Notes: generated from the sequence alone by a model not told the origin. Shown: positions 35,405 to 45,588, counted from the stretch's first letter. The stretch: 64,000 nt of DNA from Deltaproteobacteria bacterium (GCA_020845895.1 JADLEX010000053.1:1-64000); one strand, 5' to 3'. Numbers and translations: made by a program.

Positions 35405-36604
35405 TCAGTCGGTTCCGCCCTTCGCAGCGGGAGAAATCAGGGCTCGCGAATAGCCGATCAGATACGCCGCGAACGCCGCCGACCACAACGCACCGGACCA
35501 TCCCAGGAGATCGATGTAGTGCGCCGGAGTTACCATCGGTCCGGCGACGCGAATGACGGCCGCGACCGTGATGGCGGCATAGGCAAACAGCATCGCCGGA
35601 GACGACTTCACCGGGCGACCTGTGTGCGCGAGCCCGACCCATCCCATCATGCCGAGCGTGAGCGTCCCCAGTGCGCCGACGGTCAGGGCGTGCGTGGCCG
35701 ATGAGGGCGTCCCTCCCCCGACGAGCGCGAACCATCCGCGCAGAAAAAATCCGATCGGCAACCAGAGATAGGCGATATGAAGGACGAGCAGCATCGGACT
35801 GGGCGCCGCGCGCCACGGCTTCCAAAAGTAGAGACGAAGCAGATTCGCGGCGGCGGCGACAAACGCCATCGCACCCACCCACTTTTCCGCGCGCGCGAGC
35901 GAAAGAACCGGCATCGCGCCGACCGCCAGAATCGCCGCCCAATCGAGCGCGGGAAACGACCGGATGCCTTCGGCTTTCAGGTGAAAGCGCGTGAAATTGG
36001 GAATGATGCGACCCGCGATGATGACGATGAGCAGGAGCGTGATCGCCACGCCGAGCGTGGAAATCCGACCCGGTCCGCCCTCGACGCCCCGTGCCGCGAG
36101 GCCGTGCGCCACAGCGGAAAGCACGCCCATCACTGTCAGCCATGCGGCAAAACCGAGGTCGCCCAGGCGCCGCGCGGCGTGGAGCGGACGCGCGATGACG
36201 ATCGCGACCGCGACCGGGAAGGCCAGGTCGAAAATCGCCGGCATCCACCACGGGAGAACGGCGGAAAAGGCGCCCGTGAGCCGTCCCGCGATCCACAGCG
36301 CGAAAATCGCCGCAAGCCTGCCGCCACGTGCGGTTTCGCGTCCGCCGGACCAGTGACGAACCGCCGTCAGAAGAAAGCCCGCCACGACGGCCAACGTGTA
36401 GCCGAACACCATTTCGTGACTGTGCCAATCCGACCCAGAAAAACGGGAATTCGGAAACGGAGCGCCGTGCAACTTGCCGATCCAACTGAGCACGCCGACG
36501 CATGCGAGAATCGCCGCTCCAAAAAAGAACGGTCGAAACCCAGTCCGCCAGATCGGCGTGGGCAGTCCGGCAGACGCATTCGTTCGCTGAAATTCGATCG
36601 ACAA
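35405..36604 (-). CDS. NnrS-family haem/copper membrane protein
   Basis: The product has about twelve transmembrane helices and the NnrS marks WRTGFRPFFFGAA near the N-terminus and SDWHSHEMVFGY, a histidine pair thought to bind metal. NnrS proteins protect against nitrosative stress and are often near denitrification genes, but none are seen here. I chose TTG at 36604, which has GGAG ten bases upstream and brings the start close to the first helix. ATG at 36673 is in frame but adds 23 unconserved residues and has no good ribosome site. Confidence 0.87.
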   Translation of the reverse strand: MSIEFQRTNASAGLPTPIWRTGFRPFFFGAAILACVGVLSWIGKLHGAPFPNSRFSGSDWHSHEMVFGYTLAVVAGFLLTAVRHWSGGRETARGGRLAAIFALWIAGRLTGAFSAVLPWWMPAIFDLAFPVAVAIVIARPLHAARRLGDLGFAAWLTVMGVLSAVAHGLAARGVEGGPGRISTLGVAITLLLIVIIAGRIIPNFTRFHLKAEGIRSFPALDWAAILAVGAMPVLSLARAEKWVGAMAFVAAAANLLRLYFWKPWRAAPSPMLLVLHIAYLWLPIGFFLRGWFALVGGGTPSSATHALTVGALGTLTLGMMGWVGLAHTGRPVKSSPAMLFAYAAITVAAVIRVAGPMVTPAHYIDLLGWSGALWSAAFAAYLIGYSRALISPAAKGGTD

Positions 36605-36770
36605 TGGGTGACGACTCCGTTCAGGGTGTGAAGCCGCGCCGGCGAAGTCATCCGCCCGCGCGCCGACGCGCATCTTTCACGATTGCCGGAGAAACTGTTT
36701 GATCGAGGTCAACAGACGGGGAAAAAACCGAATCGCGCTTCGAGCGCCGGGCCGAACGCGCCCGGGATGC

Positions 36771-37709
36771 TCAGACGAGAAGTACGGGGTTGGGTCCATG
36801 CGCGACGAACGCGCGGGCCTGCAGCGCCTGAAGCGTGGCGATGACCGGATACTTCGCTGTCGCGGAATCCTGTCGAACGCCCTTGTCCTCGAAGAGTTTT
36901 TCGAGCAGGGACATCGCGCGCCGCAAAGGTTCTTCGAAACCCGCGCCGTCGATCGAAGACCACAGACGGGCCGCCTGCGCCGTTAGACCGGCGTGCGAAG
37001 GCGCGCCTTCGTCCCCGGTCGCCGCCAGTCCGCCGTCCGCATTGCGACGCTGGGTGAGCGCGTGCCCGGCGTTGAGGAGTTGCCAGTACTTCGTGTCGGC
37101 ATGCTGGAGGAGTCCTTCGACCGCGAACACGATGTCGAGCGTCGAAACGCTTTTGCCCGCCGGATCTCCACCCAGCAACGCCGCGAATGAAGCGCCGGAC
37201 GCGATACCGAGAATCGCCGAGGCCTCGGGTTCGGGCAGATAGGGGTAGATCTTCAGAAGATCGGGCGCGACGCGATTATTCCAGGTCTCCGGAACCGCGT
37301 TTCCATGCGTCGCCGCGACCCCCGCCGCCATGGCGCGCGCTCGATCGGCCGCTTCGAAGTAAGCCGGCCAGTCAGCCTCGTCCGGCGCGGCCTGTTAAAA
37401 ACGCCAAAGCGACTGAAGCGCGAGCAGCGTGTCGAACAGGTAGATCGCACCCTCCGTGCCGAGGCCGCCACGCAGGGAGATCAGGCGCTGCAGGGATTTG
37501 GCGAGCCGGCGCGCCGGGCCCAGAGCGCCCGCGTCGTCGTAAACGCGATAGAAATACACGCACGTCGAAATCATGTACGCGGACGACAGACCGTCCGGCC
37601 GCGCGGACTTGTGAATCTCGGAGCGCAGCAGGCCCGACGAGGTGTCGAACGCCGCGTTGGTCAATCGGTCCAGAAACTTGGCGACGACTTTCTTGGTATC
37701 CGGTATCAT
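36771..37709 (-). pseudogene. Helical-repeat protein split by an in-frame TAA
   Basis: The ATG at 37709 opens a 104-codon frame ending LLALQSLWRF and then TAA (37397-37395). The very next codons continue in the same frame as QAAPDEADWPAYFEAADRAR and run on through GLLQHADTKYWQLLNAGHAL to the stop at 36771. Both halves share the same helical-repeat, alanine-rich style (SSAYMISTCVYFYRVYDDAG, IYLFDTLLALQSLW), as in alpha/alpha-toroid enzymes, and the joined length (~312) is natural for such a fold. The stop therefore looks like a nonsense mutation or a sequencing error rather than a gene boundary. The alternative is two genes, the second starting at ATG 37331, which has no clear ribosome site. 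The function is unknown. Confidence 0.65.
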
Positions 37710-37931
37710 GCATGCGCCCATCGTATCGACGCGACCGGAGTGCCGGGCAAAACACCCGTCTGGGCCGGTCAGCGTGAGTTTTCGAACCGAATTCCCGGAA
37801 ACGAGTCCAGAAAACCGCCTTGCGCGGCGAAATGACCGCACTCCGCCGTGTTCTCGATATAAAGGTCTTGGAAACCGGAAGTCAAGGAACGGTGAGAATT
37901 CCGAGGCGATCGACGGACGCTCACCCGACAA

Positions 37932-37966
37932 AAGGGACCGGCGTTTTGGCGGTCCGCCGGTCCCTT
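37932..37966 (-). terminator. Intrinsic terminator of asnA
   Basis: AAGGGACCGGC (37932-37942) pairs perfectly with 37956-37966 around a 13-nt loop. On the reverse strand it is followed by TTTTGT. It lies 16 bases past the asnA stop. Confidence 0.8.
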
Positions 37967-37981
37967 GTCCTGTCTTCGCGA

Positions 37982-39112
37982 CTATTCGAGGACCTGAATA
38001 TTCTTCTTCGCGCACATCTCCTTGAGGACCTTCGGCCACACCGTCACGCTCACCTCGCCCAGGTGCGCCTTGCGCAGGAGCAGCATGAGCGTGCGCGCCT
38101 GGCCGATTCCGCCGCCGATCGAGAGCGGCAACGTGCCGTTCACGATTCCCTCGTGATAGGGGTAATTCAGGAAGTGGAGCTGGTTCGTACGTTCGAGCTG
38201 CTCGCGCAGGGTTTGCGCGTTGACGCGGACGCCCATCGACGACAGCTCGTGACGCCGTTTCGTGACGGGGTTCCACACGAGGATGTCGCCGTTCAAACCG
38301 TGCATCGGGTGGCCGGCGGCGGATACCGTCGGCGTGACCCAGTCGTCGTAATCCGCCGCGCGCATCTCGTGCGGATACCCATCGGCGAGCGTCCAGCCGA
38401 TCCCGATGATGAACACCGCCGGGAATTCCTGCAGAATCGCAGTCTCGCGCTGCTTTCGCGGCAGATCGGGGAATCGTTCCAGGATCTCCTCGGCGTGCAG
38501 GAAAACGAGTTCCTCCGGCAGTTCCGGATACTTGCTCTCACGCAGCTTCGGGAACTGCTCGAGCACGTGGACCTCGGCGCCCTTCAGGACCTTCCAGATC
38601 TTCTTCACGACGTCTTTCAACAGATCGAGGTTGCGGTCGGCCTCGATGATGACCCGCTCCCAGTCCCACTGATCCACGTAGCTGCTGTGGTCGTGATCGA
38701 GGAAATAGTCCTTGCGCACGGCGCGCATGTCGGTGCAGATGCCCTCACCGCGACCGAGGCCGAACTGTTTGAGCGCCACGCGCTTCCACTTCGTCGCGGC
38801 CTGCACGACCTGCGCGTTGATGGGGTTCTTGCCGTTGTCGTTGTTGATGCGAAACGTCACGGGCCCGCGCGATCCGTCGCGGTCCAGATAGTCGTTGACG
38901 CCGCTTTCCTCATCGACGATCAGCGGTACCGTGACCATCATGAGGCCCAGCTCTCGGCAAAGATTTTCCTCGATGTAGTTTTTCGCGACGAAAATCGCGC
39001 CCTGCGTCTCGCGGGGCGAGAGCGGCGTCGAATAGTCGTCCGGCAGCACGTTCCACAGGTCCTCGTAGTTGCCGATTCCCGGTCCGGCCAAGTCCGCGCG
39101 TTTGTCGAGCAT
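37982..39112 (-). CDS. asnA: Aspartate-ammonia ligase
   Basis: AsnA makes asparagine from aspartate, ATP and ammonia; its fold is related to class II aminoacyl-tRNA synthetases. The product is 376 residues (E. coli AsnA is 330). It has AGPGIGNYEDLW near the start, ETQGAIFVAKNYIEENL, a PVTFRINNDNGKN segment, and the C-terminal SIGGGIGQARTLMLLLRKAHLGE, which corresponds to motif 3 with its ATP-binding arginine. The extra length lies in internal insertions. The gene is flanked by a terminator and appears monocistronic. Confidence 0.93.
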   Translation of the reverse strand: MLDKRADLAGPGIGNYEDLWNVLPDDYSTPLSPRETQGAIFVAKNYIEENLCRELGLMMVTVPLIVDEESGVNDYLDRDGSRGPVTFRINNDNGKNPINAQVVQAATKWKRVALKQFGLGRGEGICTDMRAVRKDYFLDHDHSSYVDQWDWERVIIEADRNLDLLKDVVKKIWKVLKGAEVHVLEQFPKLRESKYPELPEELVFLHAEEILERFPDLPRKQRETAILQEFPAVFIIGIGWTLADGYPHEMRAADYDDWVTPTVSAAGHPMHGLNGDILVWNPVTKRRHELSSMGVRVNAQTLREQLERTNQLHFLNYPYHEGIVNGTLPLSIGGGIGQARTLMLLLRKAHLGEVSVTVWPKVLKEMCAKKNIQVLE

Positions 39113-39282
39113 GTGGTCCTCCGAAAAAAAGATCGCCAGATTGGAGACTCGTGGCGTGATGGACGTGCGTTATCAAACGATCAGCGGCGAAGGGGGGGCG
39201 CCGCGCGGATCGGAATCTAGCACGTTAAAACCGGGCGTCAACATAAATCGACATGAAGCTCGATTGGGTTTGACGCAGACCG

Positions 39283-40593
39283 TCAGAGCGCCCGCAACCG
39301 GGGGAAGAGCCGGTCGGCAATCGCGCCCAGCGCAACCCCCCACAGAGCGCACAGTCCAAGCGCCGGCAATAAAAACACCTTGGGGACGATCCATCCCGGT
39401 GTGAGTGTTGCGACGACGAAACCCGCCCACAGGAATGAAGCGGTCGCGAATGTAACCAGCAACCACGAGCCCTTGCGGATCGCGCGATACCCTCCGACTG
39501 CCGTCAACGCGACGCAGACCGCGACGACACCGAGTTGAAAGCCGGACGGCAACGGCAGTCCGCCGAGCTGATTGAGCGGCCACGGGTGAATCGCGACGCC
39601 GACGAACGGCATGGTGGCGACGTACGCAAGCGAGTCGGAACGCAACGTGCCGAGTTCGCCGCCGAGCGCCCGCAGGTGGCCCGTGGTCATCTCACGCAAC
39701 GCGAAGGCCGGATCGGTCCACAACAGCGGATGAAACGCGGCGAACACAACGGCGGCGACGGCGGACGCGATCGTGATATCGCGCCATCGCCGCCCGGCTG
39801 ACGAATCCCCATCGAGAATCCGCGTCAGGGCGAACACGACGAGCAGCGGGATCGCGTAGAGCTTGCACCCGATCGCAAGACCAATGAACGCGCCCGCGAT
39901 AGCCGACGCGAGACGCGTGTCTCCACCGCGCATCGCGGCCCTCGAAACGCGGTGCGTGAAGAGGAGCGCCGCCGCCGCGAGTGGGATCATCGGAGTCTCA
40001 GGAAGAATCGACACCTGCACCGAGCGAAAGACGGGATTGGCGAGCGACGCCGCCGCGCCCAGCCACGCCGCGGTCTTCGACCCCGCCGTCTCACGCGCGA
40101 GCATGAACATCAACGCGACGCCGAGCGCAGACCAGAGCCCGTATACCACCCGCAGAAAAACGATGCGTTTGTTCTCGGCGTCGAAGCCGATCGCGCGCGC
40201 GGCGAGATCGTGCGCGCCCAGAATCATCGGGCCGATCCGCGGGCTGGGGCTCCCGTAGAAAGAGTCGTTCTCGCGCCAGTAGGGGTGGCCGAATTCCCCT
40301 CGCGCGAAGTGCGTGAGGGCGCGGATGCCGGCGTTCGCGAATCCCTCGTCGCCCTCGACGTGATCGGGGCGGAACGGAACCGACGCGAGGATGACGACGG
40401 CCGCGAGCACGAACACCGCGCCCGCCGCGCGTCGACTCTCGCTTCGTTCCTGAGGTAGCTTCCCGTTCGTCGCGCCCACGTTCCCGCCGATGCCGTCGGG
40501 CTCATCTTCCGCGATGTCCGCGCGCGCGTCGAGACGCCCCGGTGGGCGCGAGCGCCCCCATTGGCCGAAGAGGCGCGATCTGATAAACGCCAT
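39283..40593 (-). CDS. GT39/PMT-like membrane glycosyltransferase
   Basis: The 436-residue product has a ~55-residue hydrophilic N-terminus, then about ten transmembrane helices. After the first helix it carries VEGDEGFANAGIRAL, matching the acidic DE motif in the first periplasmic loop of GT39 and related lipid-linked-sugar glycosyltransferases. The sugar and acceptor are unknown. Its start lies 38 bases from the divergent pepF ATG, so the true start may be internal; I found no better one. Confidence 0.78.
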   Translation of the reverse strand: MAFIRSRLFGQWGRSRPPGRLDARADIAEDEPDGIGGNVGATNGKLPQERSESRRAAGAVFVLAAVVILASVPFRPDHVEGDEGFANAGIRALTHFARGEFGHPYWRENDSFYGSPSPRIGPMILGAHDLAARAIGFDAENKRIVFLRVVYGLWSALGVALMFMLARETAGSKTAAWLGAAASLANPVFRSVQVSILPETPMIPLAAAALLFTHRVSRAAMRGGDTRLASAIAGAFIGLAIGCKLYAIPLLVVFALTRILDGDSSAGRRWRDITIASAVAAVVFAAFHPLLWTDPAFALREMTTGHLRALGGELGTLRSDSLAYVATMPFVGVAIHPWPLNQLGGLPLPSGFQLGVVAVCVALTAVGGYRAIRKGSWLLVTFATASFLWAGFVVATLTPGWIVPKVFLLPALGLCALWGVALGAIADRLFPRLRAL

Positions 40594-40631
40594 GAATCTA
40601 CCGAGAGCTTTGCGTCCAAGGAGCTTCGCCC

Positions 40632-42518
40632 ATGCTTCGAACGTCCGTACGCCGGATCGCCGTCTTCGTCCTTTGCGCGCTGATCGTGACGACGGCCGCC
40701 CACGCGGAGGAAAGAAAGGACATCGCCGTGAAGGACACCTGGAATCTCGCCGATCTGTACCCCACCCTCGACGAATTCAAGAAGGCCAAGGCCGATTTCG
40801 CCGGGAGGATGGACGCGGTCTCGGGCTCCGCGGGAAAGCTGGGCGAATCGGCCGCCGCGCTGAAACGCGCGCTCGACACCTACTACGCACTCGAAGGCGA
40901 TCTGCGACGGCTCGAAAGCTACGCGGGCCGCCTGTCGGACCAGGACACGCGCGACGCCGCCGCCAAGGCGCTGGACAATGAGGTCAGCCAAATGCGGGTG
41001 AAGTTCGGCGCGGCCGCGTCGTACATCGATCCCGAAATCCTCGCCGTCGGGGAGGCGCGCGTGAACGAATTCCTCGCCGCCGAGCCGGGGCTGCGCGTTT
41101 ACGAGCGCCCGATCCGCGAGACCTTCCGACGGCAGAAGCACATCCTTTCGGGCGATCAGGAAAAAATTCTCGCCGCCGCCGGGGACGTCGCTTACACGGG
41201 CATGTCGGCCTTCGGGCTGCTCGCCACCGCGGATCTGCCCCGCGTCGAGGTGACGCTTTCCGACGGCACGGTCCTCAAACTGAACGACTCGAGCTTCGTG
41301 AAGCATCGCCGCACGCCCGTGAAAGCCGATCGCGACAAGTTGGCCGCCGAGTTCTTTGCCCAATACGCCGCCTTCGCGCGCACCTTCGGCGAACTACTCT
41401 ACTCCCAGATGAAGAGCCACAAGTTTTTCGCCGACGCGCGGGGATACGCGAACACGCTCGACGCCGCCCTCGACCGCGACGAGGTCGATCCGGCGATCTA
41501 CCACAACATCATCGAGGCCGCGCACAAAAATCTGCCGACCTTCCACCGTTACCTGAAGCTCAAGGCGCGCGCGATGAAGGTGGAGCGTCTGGACTATCAG
41601 GATCTCTACGTGCCCTTCACCAGCAGCACGAAGATCGACGTGCCGTACGCCGAAGCGCAGACGTTGATCGCCAAGGCGCTCGCGCCGATGGGCAAGGAAT
41701 ACGTCAAGACCGTGCAGCGCGCCTTCGCCGAGCGGTGGATCGACGTGTATCCCGCGGAGGGCAAACGCAGCGGCGCGTACGCCAGCGGCTGGGCCTACGG
41801 CGTGCACCCCTACATGCTGCTCAACTACAATGGCCAGTTCAACGACGCGCTCACGCTCGCGCACGAGCTGGGCCACGCGATGCACTCGTATTACTCCAAC
41901 GAAGCGCAGCCGTTGCCGACCTCCGATTACTCGATCTTCGTCGCCGAGGTCGCATCCACGTTCAACGAGAATCTGCTGAACGACTACATGCTCAAGGCCG
42001 TGAGGAGCGACAACGAGCGTTTCTTCCTGCTCGGCGATTTTCTCGACGGCACCATCAAGGGTACGTTCTTCCGCCAGATCCAGTTCGCCGAATTCGAACT
42101 GCGCGCCCACGAAACGGTCGAGCGCGGCGAGTCGCTGACCGGCGAGGAGCTGAGCCAGCTGTATCTGGAGATCACGCGCCAGTACTACGGCCACGACGCG
42201 GGCGTGTGCAACGTGCCCGACGTGTTCCAATCCGAGTGGATCTACGTGCCGCACTTCTACTACAACTATTACGTCTTCCAGTACTCGACGAGCGTGGCCG
42301 CCGCGAGCGCGCTGGGCGACCGCGTGCTGCGCAAAGAGCCGGGGGCCCTCGACGCCTACTACGGATTGCTGCGCGCGGGTGGTTCGAAGGGTCCGGTGGA
42401 CATCCTGCGCGACGCGGGCGTGGACATGACGAAGCTCGACGCGTATCAAGCGCTCATGGACCGCGCCAACCGATACATGGACGAAATGGAGAAGATCCTC
42501 GCCGCGAAGGGGATGTAA
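40632..42518 (+). CDS. pepF: Exported oligoendopeptidase F (M3B)
   Basis: The 628-residue metallopeptidase has the zinc motif HELGHAMHS (H411-E412...H415) and the third ligand in EVASTFNEN. The rest matches PepF/M3B throughout (WNLADLYPTLDEF, YPAEGKRSGAYASG, FEFELRAHE-type). These enzymes cleave short peptides. Unlike the usual cytoplasmic PepF, this one begins with a signal peptide (MLRTSVRRIAVFVLCALIV...AHA), so it probably works in the periplasm. The ATG follows AAGGAG. Its stop codon is immediately followed by the AT-rich insert, so its native downstream sequence has been lost. Confidence 0.93.
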   Translation: MLRTSVRRIAVFVLCALIVTTAAHAEERKDIAVKDTWNLADLYPTLDEFKKAKADFAGRMDAVSGSAGKLGESAAALKRALDTYYALEGDLRRLESYAGRLSDQDTRDAAAKALDNEVSQMRVKFGAAASYIDPEILAVGEARVNEFLAAEPGLRVYERPIRETFRRQKHILSGDQEKILAAAGDVAYTGMSAFGLLATADLPRVEVTLSDGTVLKLNDSSFVKHRRTPVKADRDKLAAEFFAQYAAFARTFGELLYSQMKSHKFFADARGYANTLDAALDRDEVDPAIYHNIIEAAHKNLPTFHRYLKLKARAMKVERLDYQDLYVPFTSSTKIDVPYAEAQTLIAKALAPMGKEYVKTVQRAFAERWIDVYPAEGKRSGAYASGWAYGVHPYMLLNYNGQFNDALTLAHELGHAMHSYYSNEAQPLPTSDYSIFVAEVASTFNENLLNDYMLKAVRSDNERFFLLGDFLDGTIKGTFFRQIQFAEFELRAHETVERGESLTGEELSQLYLEITRQYYGHDAGVCNVPDVFQSEWIYVPHFYYNYYVFQYSTSVAAASALGDRVLRKEPGALDAYYGLLRAGGSKGPVDILRDAGVDMTKLDAYQALMDRANRYMDEMEKILAAKGM

Positions 42519-42613
42519 TTTTTTAACTACCAAGAACGTTTAATCTTAAATGTAGTTCATATGTACCTTTTTAATTATAATTTTTCATTAACTTCTTTTC
42601 ACTCTTCACTTCA

Positions 42614-43279
42614 TCACGGAATACACATATAAACGATACTCCTCTCCTCAGAAGTCATCGTTTCGCTGAATGTCTCAACGAATTTTGTCAATTTTTTACT
42701 ATACATTCCAAATGCCGTGTTGTAGAAATTTCTTAGAACAAATTCAATAAAAATACTCGGAGTCAACGGAGAAGTCACGGGGATTCTGCAATTTTTATAT
42801 TGCCCCAACGTCAAGTGAGACGCTGAATGTGTCATCCCATTATCTGCATTGTCACTATTATAATCAAACCTAAACGGAAAAGGAATTATATTTTTCATCA
42901 CGATATCTGCATATATCTCATCCTCTAAATACACGTTCGGTTTGTTTTGAAACTCTTCCAAATAGGGCGAAGGGAAAAACCCCAACCGGTGTGCGGCAAT
43001 GACGTCTTTATCAAATCTGTACATAAGTTGCAATAACGCGCCATCAATCATTTTAATATTGTATGTTTTACTCGACAACATTTCATCATATTGAGTTTTA
43101 TACGGAATATTTCGCAACAATGAGCTTATGCCTGAACTGCCAGAAATGCCTATCTCGATCTTCCCCCTCCCAATTTTCGTCATAGAGGGAAACTGCTGGT
43201 CATTACATAGACTAAAGCCGATTAGTTCGGAAGTGAGAATTTCAACCTGTTTTTGAATGCGGCGCGGTGTAATTGTCAT
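42614..43279 (-). CDS. DUF2290-family protein
   Basis: The 221-residue protein fits DUF2290 closely: TPRRIQKQVEILTSELIGF at the start, MIDGALLQLMYRFD, HRLGFFPSPYLEEFQNKPNV, EDEIYADIVMKNIIPFPFRFD, SHLTLGQYKNCRIPV and FVLRNFYNTAF near the end. No enzymatic motif is recognised and the family has no assigned activity that I know of. It overlaps the helicase gene by four bases (ATGA), so the two are translationally coupled and probably act together. Codon use and base composition are unlike the host, indicating transfer. Confidence 0.88.
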   Translation of the reverse strand: MTITPRRIQKQVEILTSELIGFSLCNDQQFPSMTKIGRGKIEIGISGSSGISSLLRNIPYKTQYDEMLSSKTYNIKMIDGALLQLMYRFDKDVIAAHRLGFFPSPYLEEFQNKPNVYLEDEIYADIVMKNIIPFPFRFDYNSDNADNGMTHSASHLTLGQYKNCRIPVTSPLTPSIFIEFVLRNFYNTAFGMYSKKLTKFVETFSETMTSEERSIVYMCIP

Positions 43280-45441
43280 TTTTTCTTGGCTCGTTTTGCT
43301 TCTAACAAATTACGAAGTTTCTCAACTTGCTCAGACCCTAAATCCTCAACATATAAACGTCCCGCACTCAAATCTTCAATTAATGTCGCTAGTTCCTTTT
43401 TTCCTTTTTTCACTTTTTGTATTTCTGTTTCGGTCATGTCTCGGTTAACTATGTTAATTTTTTTCCTTTCATCCTCTGTTGGATACCTGAATGACAGTTT
43501 ATATAGATTCTTTTTGACTCGTTTATACTCACGCTCAAGGTTCGACATTCCCACACCGACTCCACACACACGCACCCACGCTTTAGTTCTTGTTATAGCA
43601 GTAAATATACGATTTCTCACCGCTGCCAGATTTCCAAATGAATTGAAGCAGTCGTGAGCGTTAATAATGTATACCATACCGGCCTCGTTTCCTTTAGCTC
43701 TAAATATGCCGGTAAATGCTATTGATTTCTTGTCTGTATCAAAAAAAACATCTGGTGTAGTGTCTACGCCCGCCAAATGTGTATTTACTCCTCTTTCAAA
43801 TAGCAATTTTCTAAGTGGGCCAACAGCGTCCCGAGTGGTCAGTGGCTCCGGATTGATCACAACAATGTCGTCAGGCCGTAGCTCATCTTCATTCAAATTT
43901 TTTTCTATCTCGTCCGCTATCCATTCTGCCTGCTCATCTGGTGTATTAAAGGTTTTAAACACAATCAGATCGTCAGTTTCAGAGTGGCTCTCCAGAAATT
44001 TCGGGCTGCTCTCCTCGGTGCGTACAAGCGTGACCTCAAGTCCATCAGCAAGCTCACCTCTCTCGACGCTGTATCCGACCTCCAACCAAAGCTCTGTGTG
44101 ATCAAAGATCTGGACAAGACCGGTTCCGACCTCAATGTCTGCATCCCGATAAATTCCAAACCCTAGGGCGTGAGCTGTCACCAATAACGGCCTAGAGTTG
44201 CGATAGCACTTTTCCAATATAATGTCCTGATGAGGTATGCCAATTTTTTGCGTTTCAAATTTAACGCGAGGCGAGCCGTCCGAATTTTTACCAAATATTA
44301 TTTCAGGAGGCGGCAGCGCTTGCGAAGCCAAATTCTGCAGTTCGTCATAAGCATAAACGAGTCGTCTTTTTGCGGTAGTAAGTTCATAACATATCTGTAA
44401 AAAGCTAGGTGGAAAATCTTGCGCTTCGTCGATTAAAATAGCGTCATATATCCCGACTGACTTTTTTATCTGCTGAAGAGCTCTTTCGCAAGCGCCATTA
44501 AATTCATTCCGACTTCCGAATTGACCTCTAGCGGAATTGAAATCATGGTATTCGATCCCGTGTAATTGCGAAAATACATAATACAAACCATTGCGATCAC
44601 CACCGCCCGGGGCACCCCAGGCATGAATAACTTGAATGTTGTCCCAGTCTGGTTCTTCGTTCGTCTGCTCAATTGTAAATGTATTTATGAGTTGTCTGAA
44701 CTGTCCTTTTAGCGATCTAGTATTAAAGGTGACTGCGATTTTCCAGTCCGGATGTTGAGCGTGAAGATAGGCAGCTTTCAACGCGAGCACAATTGTTTTC
44801 CCGGACCCCGCCAAACCTCGAATTCGCTGCACGCCCTCAACCGTTTCTATTACCGCTTGTCCTTGCAGATTATCCAAATTTGCAATCGAGTCTTCCAATT
44901 TTTTTAATTTGGCTCCTCTTGAGTCTTCTTTTTTGACTTCTCGTTTCTTTTTTCCTTTTCTGATACTCGAAATTGACTGTAACACCGCCAATAATGAACC
45001 GTAAATAGTTGAATTTTCCCAACTTAATTTGTCAATATAGCCTTTTAGTGTTTGCTCTGTGCACACAACATGATCATCATTGAGGTCTGTCTTAAATCCC
45101 GCGACAGCGGATCCAAAACTTACAACATTAATTGGTACTTGGAGATCTCGCCCTTTCATTAACGATTTATGCCCTTTTAGTTTGGCTTCAACTTTATTTG
45201 CGCAATCATCTTGAATTTCTATAAAATTACCTACGTTTCTCCCCTCTATAATATTAAATATTACCAGACCTTTTTCTGGAGAAATCCACAATGCGTCGAT
45301 AGGGAAAGCCCCTTCCGAGGTTCCGATTATGGGATATCCGATATAGAGAAAGCCATTATAACCATGATGTTTTGCAAAGAAAAGCGTCAGACGACTGCTC
45401 GAAACAGGCTTATTTGTTGTCCCTAAAATAATATTAACCAT
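43276..45441 (-). CDS. SF1 (UvrD-like) helicase with a nuclease-like N-terminus
   Basis: The 721-residue protein has Walker A GLAGSGKT (209-216), Walker B with DEAQD (338-342), the later motif VYAYDELQNL, and the C-terminal UvrD_C-like AITRTKAWVRVCG near 630: a superfamily 1 helicase/translocase. The N-terminal ~150 residues (GAFPIDALWISPEKGLVIFNI) resemble NERD/PD-(D/E)XK-like nuclease folds, though the expected ExK triad is not clean. The ATG at 45441 has AGGGGG upstream. It is the first gene of the pair with DUF2290. A phage- or plasmid-defence role is inferred from the mobile setting and the helicase-nuclease layout. Confidence 0.9.
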   Translation of the reverse strand: MVNIILGTTNKPVSSSRLTLFFAKHHGYNGFLYIGYPIIGTSEGAFPIDALWISPEKGLVIFNIIEGRNVGNFIEIQDDCANKVEAKLKGHKSLMKGRDLQVPINVVSFGSAVAGFKTDLNDDHVVCTEQTLKGYIDKLSWENSTIYGSLLAVLQSISSIRKGKKKREVKKEDSRGAKLKKLEDSIANLDNLQGQAVIETVEGVQRIRGLAGSGKTIVLALKAAYLHAQHPDWKIAVTFNTRSLKGQFRQLINTFTIEQTNEEPDWDNIQVIHAWGAPGGGDRNGLYYVFSQLHGIEYHDFNSARGQFGSRNEFNGACERALQQIKKSVGIYDAILIDEAQDFPPSFLQICYELTTAKRRLVYAYDELQNLASQALPPPEIIFGKNSDGSPRVKFETQKIGIPHQDIILEKCYRNSRPLLVTAHALGFGIYRDADIEVGTGLVQIFDHTELWLEVGYSVERGELADGLEVTLVRTEESSPKFLESHSETDDLIVFKTFNTPDEQAEWIADEIEKNLNEDELRPDDIVVINPEPLTTRDAVGPLRKLLFERGVNTHLAGVDTTPDVFFDTDKKSIAFTGIFRAKGNEAGMVYIINAHDCFNSFGNLAAVRNRIFTAITRTKAWVRVCGVGVGMSNLEREYKRVKKNLYKLSFRYPTEDERKKINIVNRDMTETEIQKVKKGKKELATLIEDLSAGRLYVEDLGSEQVEKLRNLLEAKRAKKK

Positions 45442-45588
45442 TTAATTCCCCCTAAATTGAGTCGCGCCAAGCGAAATATTGTTTACAAATGAGGAGTAAA
45501 TGTAGGCTACTTTTATAAGATCATCTATGCGGACTGGAGCCCGAGAAACCGGTCGCGCGGGAAATCGATCGCGCTCGAACGTCACCAT
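45442..45588 (-). CDS. Possible 48-residue ORF abutting the helicase start
   Basis: An ATG at 45588 opens MVTFERDRFPARPVSR... and stops with TAA directly against the helicase ATG. The helicase ribosome site (AGGGGG) lies inside its last codons. The peptide runs from the GC-rich patch into the AT-rich segment, so it may be a chance junction frame. A forward 54-codon frame (45527-45691) also covers this region. Neither has a recognised family or a good ribosome site. Confidence 0.22.
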   Translation of the reverse strand: MVTFERDRFPARPVSRAPVRIDDLIKVAYIYSSFVNNISLGATQFRGN

